A stretch of 64,000 bases of DNA from UBA7867 sp964579205 (GTDB lineage: Bacteria > Bacillota > Clostridia > Christensenellales > UBA1242), in NCBI GenBank assembly GCA_964579205.1, contig CAZOFH010000006.1, positions 8,188 through 72,187 on the forward strand, read 5' to 3'. A program made the position numbers and the translations under genes. Below, piece by piece: positions 33,719 through 42,527 of this stretch. How positions within the stretch are numbered: position 1 is the first letter of the stretch; every line of letters begins with the position of its first letter. The notes beneath the pieces were generated by a model that did not search any database, was not told where the DNA came from, and saw only the letters and a list, made by a program, of their open reading frames with translations.

Positions 33719-33891
33719 TGGAATTTCAATCAAAAATAATTTACCGCGAAAATGGTGATTGTCAAATCTTTTACAGCAATAGACTGAACATACCCACTCT
33801 AGCAAAACCTGTTACGACGGAATATTATAGAGCAAATTGTGTACTAATCCCCGCCGAAAAATCTGCAAAAATAAAAAATCAACCTAATTGA
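33718..33891 (+). CDS. 57-residue protein coupled to DUF11 gene 2
   Basis: The ATG overlaps the TAA of the DUF11 gene (TAATG), a standard sign of translational coupling. The 57-residue product begins MEFQSKIIYRENGDCQIFYS and ends KIKNQPN. It has no signal or membrane segment. Base composition and codon choice match the upstream gene. I do not recognise it. If real, it probably works with the DUF11 protein. Confidence 0.55.
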   Translation: MEFQSKIIYRENGDCQIFYSNRLNIPTLAKPVTTEYYRANCVLIPAEKSAKIKNQPN

Positions 33892-33974
33892 CTACTTTGT
33901 TAAAGTGCTACTGAAAATTCATAAAAATACACAAAAAAACGCATATTTTACCGCAAAAAAACAGCACTATCGGG

Positions 33975-34009
33975 GGTACTATGCATGGTATTATGCAGGT
34001 ATTACGCAT
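33975..34009. repeat. Three tandem 11-12 bp repeats
   Basis: GGTACTATGCAT, GGTATTATGCA and GGTATTACGCAT follow one another directly. They lie 160 bp before the small membrane protein gene at 34173 and might be protein-binding sites. The rest of 33892-34172 is AT-rich and shows no gene. Confidence 0.55.
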
Positions 34010-34172
34010 TGCATAACAGCCTCAATTTACCCCCATATCCCTCATCAAATTTTGTTATATTAAGTTATGATTTGACAAAAAAACTCTAAATGTCAAATGT
34101 CATAATTTATAAAAAAATGTTAATATTTTGGAAATTTTGTGATATAATATAAGTGTATAAAAGGAGAGAAAT

Positions 34173-34511
34173 ATGGCAGAAAAAAAATCAACTCAATCAA
34201 AGTCTACTAGTGAAAAAAGCAGTTCTTCTAGCAAGTCTACCACGATTTTTGGTTGGAGCCTAAACAAGATTAGTTTCTATACTATTGGTGCTGTTGCTCT
34301 ATTCTACCTCATCTCAGCAATCCTTGCTATTTGTGGGGTAAGCTCGTTGATTATCACACTCTTGCAAAACATTGGTACAGCAATCTTGATTTGTATCACT
34401 GCATTCCTTGCTTGGAAATATGTCAAGAGTAAACCAACTGTGTGGAAAATTCTTTACTTTGTAATTTTGCTTATTGTTTTGTTGGGTATTGTTCTTCCAC
34501 TAGTATTGTAA
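34173..34511 (+). CDS. Small membrane protein with Ser/Lys-rich N-terminus
   Basis: Residues 1-24 are almost entirely Ser, Lys, Thr and Glu (STSEKSSSSSKST). Three hydrophobic segments follow: about 30-53, 57-77 and 90-112. The C-terminus is hydrophobic to the last residue. AAAGGAG precedes the ATG, and TATAAT at 34143-34148 probably belongs to its promoter. I do not recognise the family. Confidence 0.75.
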   Translation: MAEKKSTQSKSTSEKSSSSSKSTTIFGWSLNKISFYTIGAVALFYLISAILAICGVSSLIITLLQNIGTAILICITAFLAWKYVKSKPTVWKILYFVILLIVLLGIVLPLVL

Positions 34512-34517
34512 TTAAAG

Positions 34518-34552
34518 AAACAGGTCGGGCGATCACGCTCACCTGTTTTTAT
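34518..34552. terminator. Terminator between the membrane protein and rlmH
   Basis: AAACAGGT, an inner GC-rich stem, ACCTGTTTTT; between convergent genes. Confidence 0.8.
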
Positions 34553-34553
34553 T

Positions 34554-35021
34554 TTACTTATGGTATGTAATATTATTGATGATGGTAAAAGCGCGATAGA
34601 TTTGCTCTGCCAAAACCACCCTAATCAGTTGATGTGGCAGCGTGATTTTACCAAAACTGATAGACTTGCCCAACCGTTTAACTCTATCATCCAGCCCATA
34701 ACTACCGCCGATGACAAAACATACCTCGCCGAAATCGCTCTCCTGACTCACAATTTCTGCCATTTTTTCGCTAGAAACAGCCCCGCCCTCGATAGCTAAA
34801 CAAATCACTTTTTTGCCACGCAATTTCTCTAATAACCTATCTCCCTCGGCACTAATAACGGCGGATATTTCGCTCGCGTTCGCCTTGTTTAGTTTGCTCT
34901 CTGGTATCTCAATTACAGTGAAATCACAGTATTTTGATAAGCGTTTTTGATATTCACCGAATGCGTCAACCCAATACTTTTCTTTCAAATTCCCCACGCA
35001 TACAATAGAAATTTTACGCAT
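34554..35021 (-). CDS. rlmH: 23S rRNA pseudouridine-1915 N3-methyltransferase
   Basis: RlmH methylates pseudouridine 1915 in helix 69 of assembled ribosomes. The 155-residue SPOUT enzyme shows the N-terminal ISIVCVGNLKEKYW, LAIEGGAVSSEKMAE, the knot FVIGGSYGLDDRV and the conserved end SFGKITLPHQLIRVVLAEQIYRA with a final YHK. Length is standard. Confidence 0.96.
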   Translation of the reverse strand: MRKISIVCVGNLKEKYWVDAFGEYQKRLSKYCDFTVIEIPESKLNKANASEISAVISAEGDRLLEKLRGKKVICLAIEGGAVSSEKMAEIVSQESDFGEVCFVIGGSYGLDDRVKRLGKSISFGKITLPHQLIRVVLAEQIYRAFTIINNITYHK

Positions 35022-35077
35022 TTTTTACCCCGCTTGTGTAATACAAAATCAGAACTTGTTAGCCCTCCCCTCCTATC

Positions 35078-35107
35078 ATTATATCATAAAACAACAACAA
35101 AAGTCAA
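35078..35107 (-). promoter_or_regulatory. Promoter of rlmH
   Basis: On the minus strand TTGACT, 18-nt spacer, TATAAT. Confidence 0.72.
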
Positions 35108-35142
35108 GCAAGCCACAGCACCCAAAACGCATACAGAGCCAC

Positions 35143-35461
35143 CTAAAATAATTATTTTTAAGTACATAATAATTATATAAAACTGAATAAAACCTCTTTT
35201 TTTATCTCTAAATAATTAAAAATAAAAAACAACGCCCAAATAGCGTCATTAAGGAGCAAAAAACAAGCACTATCCCGCTAATTTTTGTCACTTAGTGACG
35301 AAAATTGGCGTTTTGGCAAAAAGAAATACCAAAAATAGCCCAAAATCGTCACATAACCACAAAAAACAGCGGGTTACCGCCACAAATCAACAAGTAACCT
35401 GCACAAAAAAAATAATTACTAGATCACATTTTGTGCTTTTTAACAAAAATAATTATTTTAG
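35143..35461. repeat. AT-rich interval between 17-bp inverted repeats
   Basis: CTAAAATAATTATTTTT at 35143-35159 and its reverse complement at 35445-35461. Inside are two more hairpins, ATTTTTGTCAC...GTGACGAAAAT near 35281-35306 and GGTTAC...GTAACC near 35373-35400. No gene is seen between 35022 and 35621. The repeat itself is nearly palindromic and AT-rich, so this is weak evidence for an element. Confidence 0.35.
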
Positions 35462-35556
35462 ATTTTTTGGGTATTCCACCTACCCTATTAATATTTTACT
35501 TCTTTAATTTTTGCTTGTCAAATAAATTGCAGTACTTTTTTTATTTTTTTGTAATG

Positions 35557-35583
35557 AAAAAAGCAACCCGCAAAAGGCTGCTC
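35557..35583 (-). terminator. Terminator of the hypothetical gene at 35622
   Basis: On the minus strand AGCAGCC, loop TTTTGC, GGGTTGCT and six Ts. Confidence 0.75.
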
Positions 35584-35621
35584 AAATATTCTAACATTAT
35601 AACTTAACAATGCATAACGAT

Positions 35622-36470
35622 TTACAAACGGACATTCTCTCCTGTCTCAGCGCTCTGATACATAACCCAATACCCTGCGCCATCAACATTATTAAGGTCG
35701 ATAGGCAACCACTGACAATAATCTATAAGACCCTCTGGCGGAGCGCTTGAGCGTGAAGATGCAGGTATTCCATAGCACAAATGCGTCACAATGGCACCGT
35801 CATAGAGTTTGCCAAGAATATAGTGTTGACTCTCATTCGGTGCATAATTCACCTTTACCCACTCGGTATTGGCTACCAAATCCTCCAATTCGGCAAAATG
35901 TGGGAATTTGCTGAATAATTCATCAAGTTGCGGCTGAATCAGTGAATAAAAATTCCCTGAGGGCTCTATCGCGATCTCATTTATCTCGTCGCGCACTGTT
36001 ACCTCATCCTCAATTTTTTGCTGCACACCGCTATTTGCTACAAAATCTGGCGCAGTTCGAGCAATTTCCTCATCAATCAATTCGTCAAGTTCTTTGTCAC
36101 TAAACTCCTCAAATAGTTCGCTATAATCCGCATCACTATCGGGACTTTGAGCCAGAGCCAAGCCCTCTACTGCCCTATTATTTGCGTTTGTAGACGCCAA
36201 AAGTAGCAAAATTTGTGCATTTTCGTCCATTTTGGGCAAAGAAAAGGTGTAATCTTGGGGAGTTGTCACATCATCGAACACAAATTTTTGCTCTCCGATT
36301 TTTATTGCTACACTGAGAGGTAACAACTTTTCGTCAACATTAAAAACTTTGATACTACCTGTAGTTTGCGCCCCAAGATTTATCGAAACCAGACCACGAA
36401 TAGGCTTTTGACCTGAAGAGCGATACTCAGGCAACTGATTGACAATCAAATTTTTGGTAATCATTTTCAC
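35622..36470 (-). CDS. Hypothetical protein with conserved C-terminal domain
   Basis: The 282-residue protein has three parts: an N-terminal beta-rich region (residues 1-105), an acidic linker rich in Asp, Glu and Ser (about 110-165), and a C-terminal domain LIQPQLDELFSKFPHFAELE, WVKVNYA, YILGKLYDG, GYWVMYQSAETGE. I have a general sense that this C-terminal layout recurs in clostridial proteins, but I cannot name it. No signal peptide. On the minus strand AC-N18-TATATAATG (36489-36517) lies before it, the same layout as the presumed spore-surface genes. Confidence 0.65.
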   Translation of the reverse strand: MKMITKNLIVNQLPEYRSSGQKPIRGLVSINLGAQTTGSIKVFNVDEKLLPLSVAIKIGEQKFVFDDVTTPQDYTFSLPKMDENAQILLLLASTNANNRAVEGLALAQSPDSDADYSELFEEFSDKELDELIDEEIARTAPDFVANSGVQQKIEDEVTVRDEINEIAIEPSGNFYSLIQPQLDELFSKFPHFAELEDLVANTEWVKVNYAPNESQHYILGKLYDGAIVTHLCYGIPASSRSSAPPEGLIDYCQWLPIDLNNVDGAGYWVMYQSAETGENVRL

Positions 36471-36525
36471 TCCTATAAATTCCTAAAACATTATATATTA
36501 ACCAATCTAAAAAAAGTTGACAAAA

Positions 36526-36558
36526 AAAAGACTGATTATGCAAAAAAATCAGTCTTTT
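36526..36558. terminator. Terminator after rsmA
   Basis: AAAAGACTGAT, 11-base loop, ATCAGTCTTTT, four bases past the rsmA stop codon. Confidence 0.82.
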
Positions 36559-36562
36559 GGCG

Positions 36563-37396
36563 TTATTTTGAAGAATTGACAACACGCGCCAATTCTACGA
36601 ATTGTTCTTTGTCCAGTTTCTCAGCACGGACATCAAGCGGCAAACCACATTCCGAAAGAATATCATTCACGCCCTCCCTGCTTAACGAGTAAGCGTCCAT
36701 TAGATTATTAGCCAAAGTCTTGCGGCGATGCGCAAAACTTGCTTTGACTACCGGGATAATCTCGCCAACTGGCAAATTGGTCGGCTCAAACACGATAGAC
36801 AAAATCGCGCTATCGACATTCGGCATCGGGGTAAACAACTGTCTCGGAACATCGCGGCACTTCTTCATTCTGCCGTACAACCCCAAAATCACAGTAATCG
36901 CGCCGTAGTCCTTTGTCCCAGCGCTCGCGGTAATTCGGTCGACCAACTCGCGCTGCAGCATTACCGTAATACTCTGTATCGGCAATCCACTCTCAATGAG
37001 GTAGAAAATAATCGGCGTCGAAATGTAATATGGCAAATTTGCAACAACTTTGAAAGGTTTTCCACTAAACTTGGCTCCAATCTCGGCAGGCGAAATCTTG
37101 AGAATATCGCCAAAAACGAACTCAATACAGCCCACATTTGCGAATTTTTCGGTCAAAAACTCCTTTAGCGTGTTGTCTATCTCCACGCTCACCACCTTGC
37201 CCGTCCCGACCGCGGCACAAATCTCTTGAGTCAGCGCCCCTGCACCGGCGCCAATTTCTAACACATTATCCCCATCCACAACCTCAGCGTCGCAAACAAT
37301 CGCACGCAAAAGGTTGGTATCCTTGAGGAAATTTTGCCCAAACTTCTTTTTGAAACGAAAATCGTCAGGCAAATTCTTTTCACTATCTTTTCTCAT
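36563..37396 (-). CDS. rsmA: 16S rRNA dimethyladenosine transferase
   Basis: RsmA (KsgA) dimethylates A1518 and A1519 in helix 45 of 16S rRNA. The 277-residue protein shows KKKFGQNFLKDTNLL, SAM motif EIGAGAGALTQEI, and the catalytic NLPYYISTPI. The ATG at 37396 is favoured because GAGGAT lies six bases upstream; a TTG one codon earlier is too close. It overlaps the end of tatD by 14 bp. Confidence 0.96.
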   Translation of the reverse strand: MRKDSEKNLPDDFRFKKKFGQNFLKDTNLLRAIVCDAEVVDGDNVLEIGAGAGALTQEICAAVGTGKVVSVEIDNTLKEFLTEKFANVGCIEFVFGDILKISPAEIGAKFSGKPFKVVANLPYYISTPIIFYLIESGLPIQSITVMLQRELVDRITASAGTKDYGAITVILGLYGRMKKCRDVPRQLFTPMPNVDSAILSIVFEPTNLPVGEIIPVVKASFAHRRKTLANNLMDAYSLSREGVNDILSECGLPLDVRAEKLDKEQFVELARVVNSSK

Positions 37397-38171
37397 CAAA
37401 TATCCTCATTTTATCAAAAAATTCGTAGGCGTTGGCAGTCGTCACCTCGGCGACAGTCTCGAGCGACATGCCTTTTATCTCGGCAATCTTTTTCGCCACA
37501 TACTCCACATACTCAGGTCTATTCATCCGCCCCCGAAACGGCTCGGGTGCAAGATATGGCGCATCCGTCTCCACCATCAGGCGCTCAAGCGGCACGGACT
37601 CAACCGCCCGCCGAATGTCTGCGCGAGGTTTGAAAGTGACTAACCCAGTAATGGAAATCATCAAGCCAAAATCCAGCACCTTTTGTGCAACCTCTGCATC
37701 GCCCTCAAAGCAATGTACCACACCTCGCCCGAAACGTTGTCGATTGCTCTCGAGCCACTCAAAAAAGTCATCGAACGCGTCGCGGATATGGAAAATCACC
37801 GGCAAGTCAAATTCGCCCGCAATCTCAATCTGCTGGTCAAGCACAGCAAACTGCGTGTCGCGATTGAGGCGCGACGTGTGATAGTCTAACCCAATCTCGC
37901 CGACAGCCACCACCTTGGGATGAGCAGCATTTTTGCGCAAAAACTCCGTAACAGAGGTATTGTACTCCTGACAGTTATCAGGATGAACACCAAGCGCACA
38001 AAAAACTCGGTCATTACTCGAGGCGAGCCCAAGAGACGATATGCTACTCTCAAATGAAAAACTCGGGCAAATCACTCTGCCGACCGTGCCGTCCTCCAAA
38101 TTAGCTAAAATTTCGGGCAAAATGTCCGCCATTTTGTCCACATTGATATGTGAATGTGTGTCAACAATCAT
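37383..38171 (-). CDS. tatD: TatD-family metal-dependent DNase
   Basis: A 262-residue TIM-barrel hydrolase with the TatD metal ligands: DTHSHINVD (the HxH), GEIGLDYH, VIFHIRDAF, VVHCFEGD and METDAPYLAPE-like VETDAPYLAPE. The family degrades DNA or D-aminoacyl adducts; the precise role is unsettled. It is translated ahead of rsmA with overlap, the usual Firmicutes metG-tatD-rsmA neighbourhood with metG moved elsewhere (45.8 kb). Confidence 0.95.
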   Translation of the reverse strand: MIVDTHSHINVDKMADILPEILANLEDGTVGRVICPSFSFESSISSLGLASSNDRVFCALGVHPDNCQEYNTSVTEFLRKNAAHPKVVAVGEIGLDYHTSRLNRDTQFAVLDQQIEIAGEFDLPVIFHIRDAFDDFFEWLESNRQRFGRGVVHCFEGDAEVAQKVLDFGLMISITGLVTFKPRADIRRAVESVPLERLMVETDAPYLAPEPFRGRMNRPEYVEYVAKKIAEIKGMSLETVAEVTTANAYEFFDKMRIFDEKR

Positions 38172-38308
38172 TTTTCTGCTCCTTTATACGCACGCAAAAT
38201 CCCGCATTTTTGCCACAAAATTCGTTTTTGAACGATAATTGCAGCAAATGCGGGGTCAAAAGCACAATTTTGTCACGCCTAAGGCGCTAAAAATAGGTAT
38301 TCAGTTCT

Positions 38309-38337
38309 ATTATATCAATTTTTGACCGCTAAGTAAA
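38309..38337 (-). promoter_or_regulatory. Promoter of tatD-rsmA
   Basis: On the minus strand TTTACT, 17-nt spacer, TATAAT. It lies back to back with the spmA region. Confidence 0.7.
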
Positions 38338-38377
38338 GTTTTTTCATAAAAATGACCACTTTTTAATACTTTATTGT

Positions 38378-38968
38378 ATGAGAAAAATTTGGTTTTTTAT
38401 GGTGCTGAGCGGCATCGTTACCCTAGTTTTTGTCAATCCCGAGGACTGTGTAAATGCCTTGATGACTGCAGGAAGCGATGCAGTGACATTGACAATCAAA
38501 CTGCTGGGTATCTATGCTGTATGGCTAGGTATTATTTCGCTCGTGGACGCGACTGGGCTATCAAATAAAATAGCCTCGCTACTCGAGCCCGTCATCGACT
38601 GGCTATTCGGCAAAACGGATGCGGAGACAAAGAGGTATTTGGCGCTAAACCTGTCTACAAACATCCTAGGCCTTGGCAATGCCTGCACACCAACAGGGCT
38701 AAAGGCAATGGACGGGCTAAACAGGCTCAACGGAGGGGCGACGACCGCGTCGACCGCAATGATTATGCTCATCGTACTCAATGCGACCAGCATTCAACTC
38801 ATCCCCACAACGGTCATCGGGCTGCGTCAACAATACGGTTCGACCAGCAGCAGCGACATAATATTACCCACACTCATCGCTACCACGATTTCCACCATAC
38901 TCGCCATACTTTTTGTCAAAGCGCTGAGTAAAATAAAAGGTATAAAAGTAAAAAATGATAAATATTAG
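38378..38968 (+). CDS. spmA: Spore maturation protein A
   Basis: SpmA is a nucleoside-recognition-domain membrane protein needed, with SpmB, for dehydration of the spore core. The 196-residue protein has the typical hydrophobic layout with LGIYAVWLGIISLVD, KRYLALNLSTNILGLGNACTP and the GLKAMDGLNRLN segment. Unusually there is no Shine-Dalgarno sequence before the ATG. AC at 38325, an 18-nt gap and CATAAAAAT at 38345 could be a sigma-E/K-type promoter. It overlaps spmB by 14 bp. Confidence 0.93.
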   Translation: MRKIWFFMVLSGIVTLVFVNPEDCVNALMTAGSDAVTLTIKLLGIYAVWLGIISLVDATGLSNKIASLLEPVIDWLFGKTDAETKRYLALNLSTNILGLGNACTPTGLKAMDGLNRLNGGATTASTAMIMLIVLNATSIQLIPTTVIGLRQQYGSTSSSDIILPTLIATTISTILAILFVKALSKIKGIKVKNDKY

Positions 38969-39470
38969 CATTTATGTAGTGCCTGTTTTGCTAATTTTTT
39001 TGCTACTGTATGCGGCGAAAAAACGCGTCAATGCTTATGCCTCTTTTACGCAAGGAGCAAAGGGCGCAATTTCACTTTGCCTCGAACTCCTCCCCGTATT
39101 GGTCACGATTTTTGTAGCAATCCAATTATTCAAAATCAGTGGACTGACAGGCATTTTGGCAGACCTGCTAGCCCCTGTGATGAACACACTATCCATCCCC
39201 GCCGAACTCACCGAATTGATACTCATCCGACCTTTTAGCGGCAGCGGCAGCCTCGCGATACTAGAAAATATCTACTCGACATATGGCGCTGATAGTTATG
39301 TAGCGCGATGTGCCAGTGTGATAATGGGCAGCAGTGAGACGATTTTTTATGTGGCGACCATTTACATTAGCAAAATCAAGGTCACGCGACTCCTTTATGC
39401 CATACCCGTGGCGCTTATTTGCAACATTATTAGCGCTATTATCGCCTGCTTTGCGTGCACTATTTGCTAA
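38955..39470 (+). CDS. spmB: Spore maturation protein B
   Basis: The partner of SpmA, 171 residues, with several membrane segments and the family motif IRPFSGSGSLAIL followed by CASVIMGSSETIFYVA. Its presence shows that the organism makes endospores. The ATG lies inside the 3' end of spmA, preceded by AAAGGTATAAAAG. Its 3' end overlaps the convergent metallo-hydrolase gene by 11 bp. Confidence 0.94.
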   Translation: MINISIYVVPVLLIFLLLYAAKKRVNAYASFTQGAKGAISLCLELLPVLVTIFVAIQLFKISGLTGILADLLAPVMNTLSIPAELTELILIRPFSGSGSLAILENIYSTYGADSYVARCASVIMGSSETIFYVATIYISKIKVTRLLYAIPVALICNIISAIIACFACTIC

Positions 39471-40092
39471 AATCGCGCACAAAATCACCCAGCAAAAAAT
39501 CTTCGCCGTGACCTGAATGCACCACCATATTAGACGGCAAGGAACACAACCAATCCAAACTCTCTCGCATCGCCCTCGCATTCCCAGTAGCCAAATCGAC
39601 CCTGCCAATTCCGCCGCCAGCAAACGCCAAATCGCCGACGAAAACATCTTCGCCCAAAATGACGCTGATGCTATCACTCGTATGTCCTGCGGTAAAGATA
39701 GCCTTTGCCAACACCCCAGTCAGAGGCTCAAAATCGCCCTCGGTCAAATATTCTACTCTGCTATCCTTGGGCAAATCGACCTTAAGTTTATGCAAAATCG
39801 CATCGGATAACGAAATACTCGAATCAGCAAGCCCTGCTGCCGTTTGGGGCGTCAAAAAGACAGTACCCCCCGCAAAAGTCTCTAGCCCTGCGCAATGGTC
39901 GGCGTGGCAATGCGTCAAAACGACCGAACGAATAGCGATATCTCTACCAAACTCGGCGCGCAAAAACTCCTCTACATAGGCATATTCAAAACTCGGGTCT
40001 ATGACGCAACATTCCCCGCGCTTGACAATCAAAAAAGAGTTGCTACGCAGCCCAAAAACAGCCAAAGAGCCGTCAATTCTAATGATTTTCAT
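39460..40092 (-). CDS. Metallo-beta-lactamase-fold hydrolase
   Basis: A 210-residue glyoxalase II-like hydrolase. The metal site is complete: THCHADH (about residue 60), GHTSDS, GDLAF and a final SGHGED. Such proteins hydrolyse thioesters or related esters; the substrate cannot be told. It stands alone on the minus strand, converging on spmB. Confidence 0.88.
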   Translation of the reverse strand: MKIIRIDGSLAVFGLRSNSFLIVKRGECCVIDPSFEYAYVEEFLRAEFGRDIAIRSVVLTHCHADHCAGLETFAGGTVFLTPQTAAGLADSSISLSDAILHKLKVDLPKDSRVEYLTEGDFEPLTGVLAKAIFTAGHTSDSISVILGEDVFVGDLAFAGGGIGRVDLATGNARAMRESLDWLCSLPSNMVVHSGHGEDFLLGDFVRDFSK

Positions 40093-40146
40093 ACACTACC
40101 TCAGAGGAATTTTATCAAAAAAAGCAAAATTTTGCAATCGTTTTGA

Positions 40147-40175
40147 TAGACTAAAATCGACTTTTTGGGTATAAT
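40147..40175 (+). promoter_or_regulatory. Promoter of the acyl-CoA synthetase gene
   Basis: TAGACT, 17-nt spacer, TATAAT, followed by TTGGAGGAAAA before the ATG at 40208. Confidence 0.7.
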
Positions 40176-40207
40176 TATTAGGTAAAATTTTACTATTTGG
40201 AGGAAAA

Positions 40208-42319
40208 ATGAACAGAGATATTTTCAAACTTATGCACCCCAATTCGGTAGCAATCATCGGCGCGAGTGCAAAGGCTGGCAGCGTCGGTAACGAACTGATT
40301 TTGCGGGCGACCGAAGCACGTTTTGTCGGCAAACTGGTGGCTATCAATCCCAAATCTAGCGAGATTTGCGGCGTGGCGTGCTACCCTAATATTGCGGACG
40401 TGCCTTTTACAGTCGATACAGCCATCATCGCCGTACCGGCAGGCAGCGTGCTGGATGTGATGAAGGAATGCAACGCAGCAGGATGCAAAAATGCCGTGAT
40501 TATTTCGAGCGGATTTAAAGAAGCGAGCGAAGAAGGGCGCGCAATAGAGCAGGAAATCGCCAATTACGCAAACCAAAACGATATGACCGTCATCGGTCCA
40601 AACTGCCTAGGCATCATCAACACTGACCCCGAGTATTGCCTCAACGGCTGCTTTGCCCCACTCCAGCCTACTGTGGGCGGCATCGGTTTTGCCACTCAAT
40701 CAGGAGCACTAGCGAGCGGGATTATCAACATTTTGCCGAACTTGCGCATCGGGCTATCGCAGATGATTTCGCTAGGCAACCAATGCCAAGTCAACAGCAT
40801 CGACGTCTTGCGTGCGTGGGAAAACGACCCGTCGGTCAAGGTGATTTTGCTATACCTAGAGTCAATACCTGACGAAAAGGAATTCCGCGAAGTGGCTGGG
40901 CGGATATCACTCAAAAAGCCGATTTTGGTTATCAAATCAGGCAGGTCAAAGCGGGGCGCAAAGGCATCTGTTTCGCACACGGGGAGCCTCGCTGGCGACG
41001 ACACAACGGTCAATGGACTATTGGCGAGCGCGGGCGTAATCCGCGAAATCGACCTGAGAGACCTCTTTAACTCCGCCCAAGTACTCAGCAAATGCCTTGT
41101 GCCAAAAGGCGAGAAGTTGGCGATAATTACCAACGCGGGCGGTCCCGGCATTATGGCTACCGATGCTGCGAACGACTATGGCATTGAATTGGCAGACCTT
41201 ACAGACAGCACAAAAGACAAACTGCGTGCCGTCCTCAGCCCTGCCGCTAGCGCAAACAACCCTGTCGATGTCATTGCTAGTGCCACTCCTGAGCAGTATG
41301 AGGCGAGCGCGGAGATTTTGCTCGGCGCGCGAGAGGTGGACATTCTCTTTGTCATTTACCTGTACATTACAGGCAAAAACGACATCCGAATTATGCAATC
41401 GCTAGAAAATCTCAAGAAAAAATACCCAAACAAACCAATCATAGCGATGCTAATGACGACGCCGAATTTTAACAACGAACTAGCGAACGAAATCCCAGAC
41501 TGCACCATCCCTACTTTTGACTCAATCGACAACGCTATGCGTGGCATCAGCCGTCTAATCGAGCGCAAAAGATACCTAGCGGAGCAAAAAGGCAATGCTG
41601 AGATTTGCCTAGATATCGACCACGAAGCAACTGAGCAAATCATCCAAGCAGCGAGTCGCGCAGGTATCAAACAACTGACGACCTTGACTAGTCTACAGGT
41701 ATTCAAAAACTACGGACTACCTTTGCCAAAGTTTGGGAATGCCCAGAGTGTTGCTGACGCAAAGAAAATTGCAAACGAAATCGGCTACCCAGTCGTACTC
41801 AAAATGTCTAGCAAGACTGTGACGCACAAGTCGGACATAGGCGGCGTAATCACCAATATCAAGAGCGAAGCAGAACTGGTAGAGCACTGGTCTAGGCTAA
41901 TGGACAGGCTGCACGAGGCGAAAATCATCGACTCTCTAGACGGCATCGTAGTAATGCAGCAGGTCAAGGGTGGCAGTCGCGAACTGGTGGCGGGCATAGT
42001 CAACAAAAACGGCACGCATCAGATGATGTTTGGACTGGGTGGAATTTTTGTAGAAGCACTCAAAGAAATCGCTTTTCGCCCCTGCCCTCTCACACCTCTC
42101 GACGCACGCAAACTAATCGAATCAACCAAGGCAAAAAACATCTTGGGCAACTTGCGCGGCAATGCTGCGGCTGACCTTGATTTGCTGCAAAAATGCTTGC
42201 TCGCTCTCAGTCAGTTAGTCAGCGATTTTCCTCAAATTTGCGAAATCGACGCCAACCCCATTATGGTGGATGAGCGCGGAAATATCCTCGTGGTGGACGC
42301 TAGGATTGTACTAGAATAA
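40208..42319 (+). CDS. ADP-forming acetyl/acyl-CoA synthetase, fused alpha-beta
   Basis: This enzyme converts acyl-CoA, ADP and phosphate to the acid, CoA and ATP, the energy-saving end step of fermentation in many anaerobes. The 703 residues carry, in order, the CoA-binding domain (VAIIGASAKAGSVGN), the ligase domain (IGPNCLGIIN, FATQSGALASGI), the phospho-His region (ASVSHTGSLAGDD), and a C-terminal ATP-grasp domain (about 470-703, with GYPVVLKMSSKTVTHKSDIGGV and IDANPIMV). No acetyltransferase domain is attached, so it is not the Pat type. Confidence 0.93.
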   Translation: MNRDIFKLMHPNSVAIIGASAKAGSVGNELILRATEARFVGKLVAINPKSSEICGVACYPNIADVPFTVDTAIIAVPAGSVLDVMKECNAAGCKNAVIISSGFKEASEEGRAIEQEIANYANQNDMTVIGPNCLGIINTDPEYCLNGCFAPLQPTVGGIGFATQSGALASGIINILPNLRIGLSQMISLGNQCQVNSIDVLRAWENDPSVKVILLYLESIPDEKEFREVAGRISLKKPILVIKSGRSKRGAKASVSHTGSLAGDDTTVNGLLASAGVIREIDLRDLFNSAQVLSKCLVPKGEKLAIITNAGGPGIMATDAANDYGIELADLTDSTKDKLRAVLSPAASANNPVDVIASATPEQYEASAEILLGAREVDILFVIYLYITGKNDIRIMQSLENLKKKYPNKPIIAMLMTTPNFNNELANEIPDCTIPTFDSIDNAMRGISRLIERKRYLAEQKGNAEICLDIDHEATEQIIQAASRAGIKQLTTLTSLQVFKNYGLPLPKFGNAQSVADAKKIANEIGYPVVLKMSSKTVTHKSDIGGVITNIKSEAELVEHWSRLMDRLHEAKIIDSLDGIVVMQQVKGGSRELVAGIVNKNGTHQMMFGLGGIFVEALKEIAFRPCPLTPLDARKLIESTKAKNILGNLRGNAAADLDLLQKCLLALSQLVSDFPQICEIDANPIMVDERGNILVVDARIVLE

Positions 42320-42373
42320 TCCCCCCAAAAACTCCGCAATGGCTAACGAAATCAAGCCTTGTGTTATTCAAAT

Positions 42374-42403
42374 AATTAGGACTAATCTGTCCTAATTTTT
42401 TGT
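42374..42403 (+). terminator. Terminator after the acyl-CoA synthetase
   Basis: AATTAGGAC, loop TAATCT, GTCCTAATTTTTT. Confidence 0.88.
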
Positions 42404-42499
42404 TTTTGCTTTTGGGTATGGCGATATGTTTATAGTTCTTTGATTTGAGTGATTTGTTTTGGTAACTGACGATAACTTGGCAACGGCTGAGTATGAGGT

Positions 42500-42526
42500 G
42501 CGGTATGCGGCATCGCCGCATACCGC
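42500..42526. repeat. 12-bp perfect hairpin next to family B copy 3
   Basis: GCGGTATGCGGC, loop ATC, GCCGCATACCGC, ending two bases before the family B element. Confidence 0.85.
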
Positions 42527-42527
42527 C

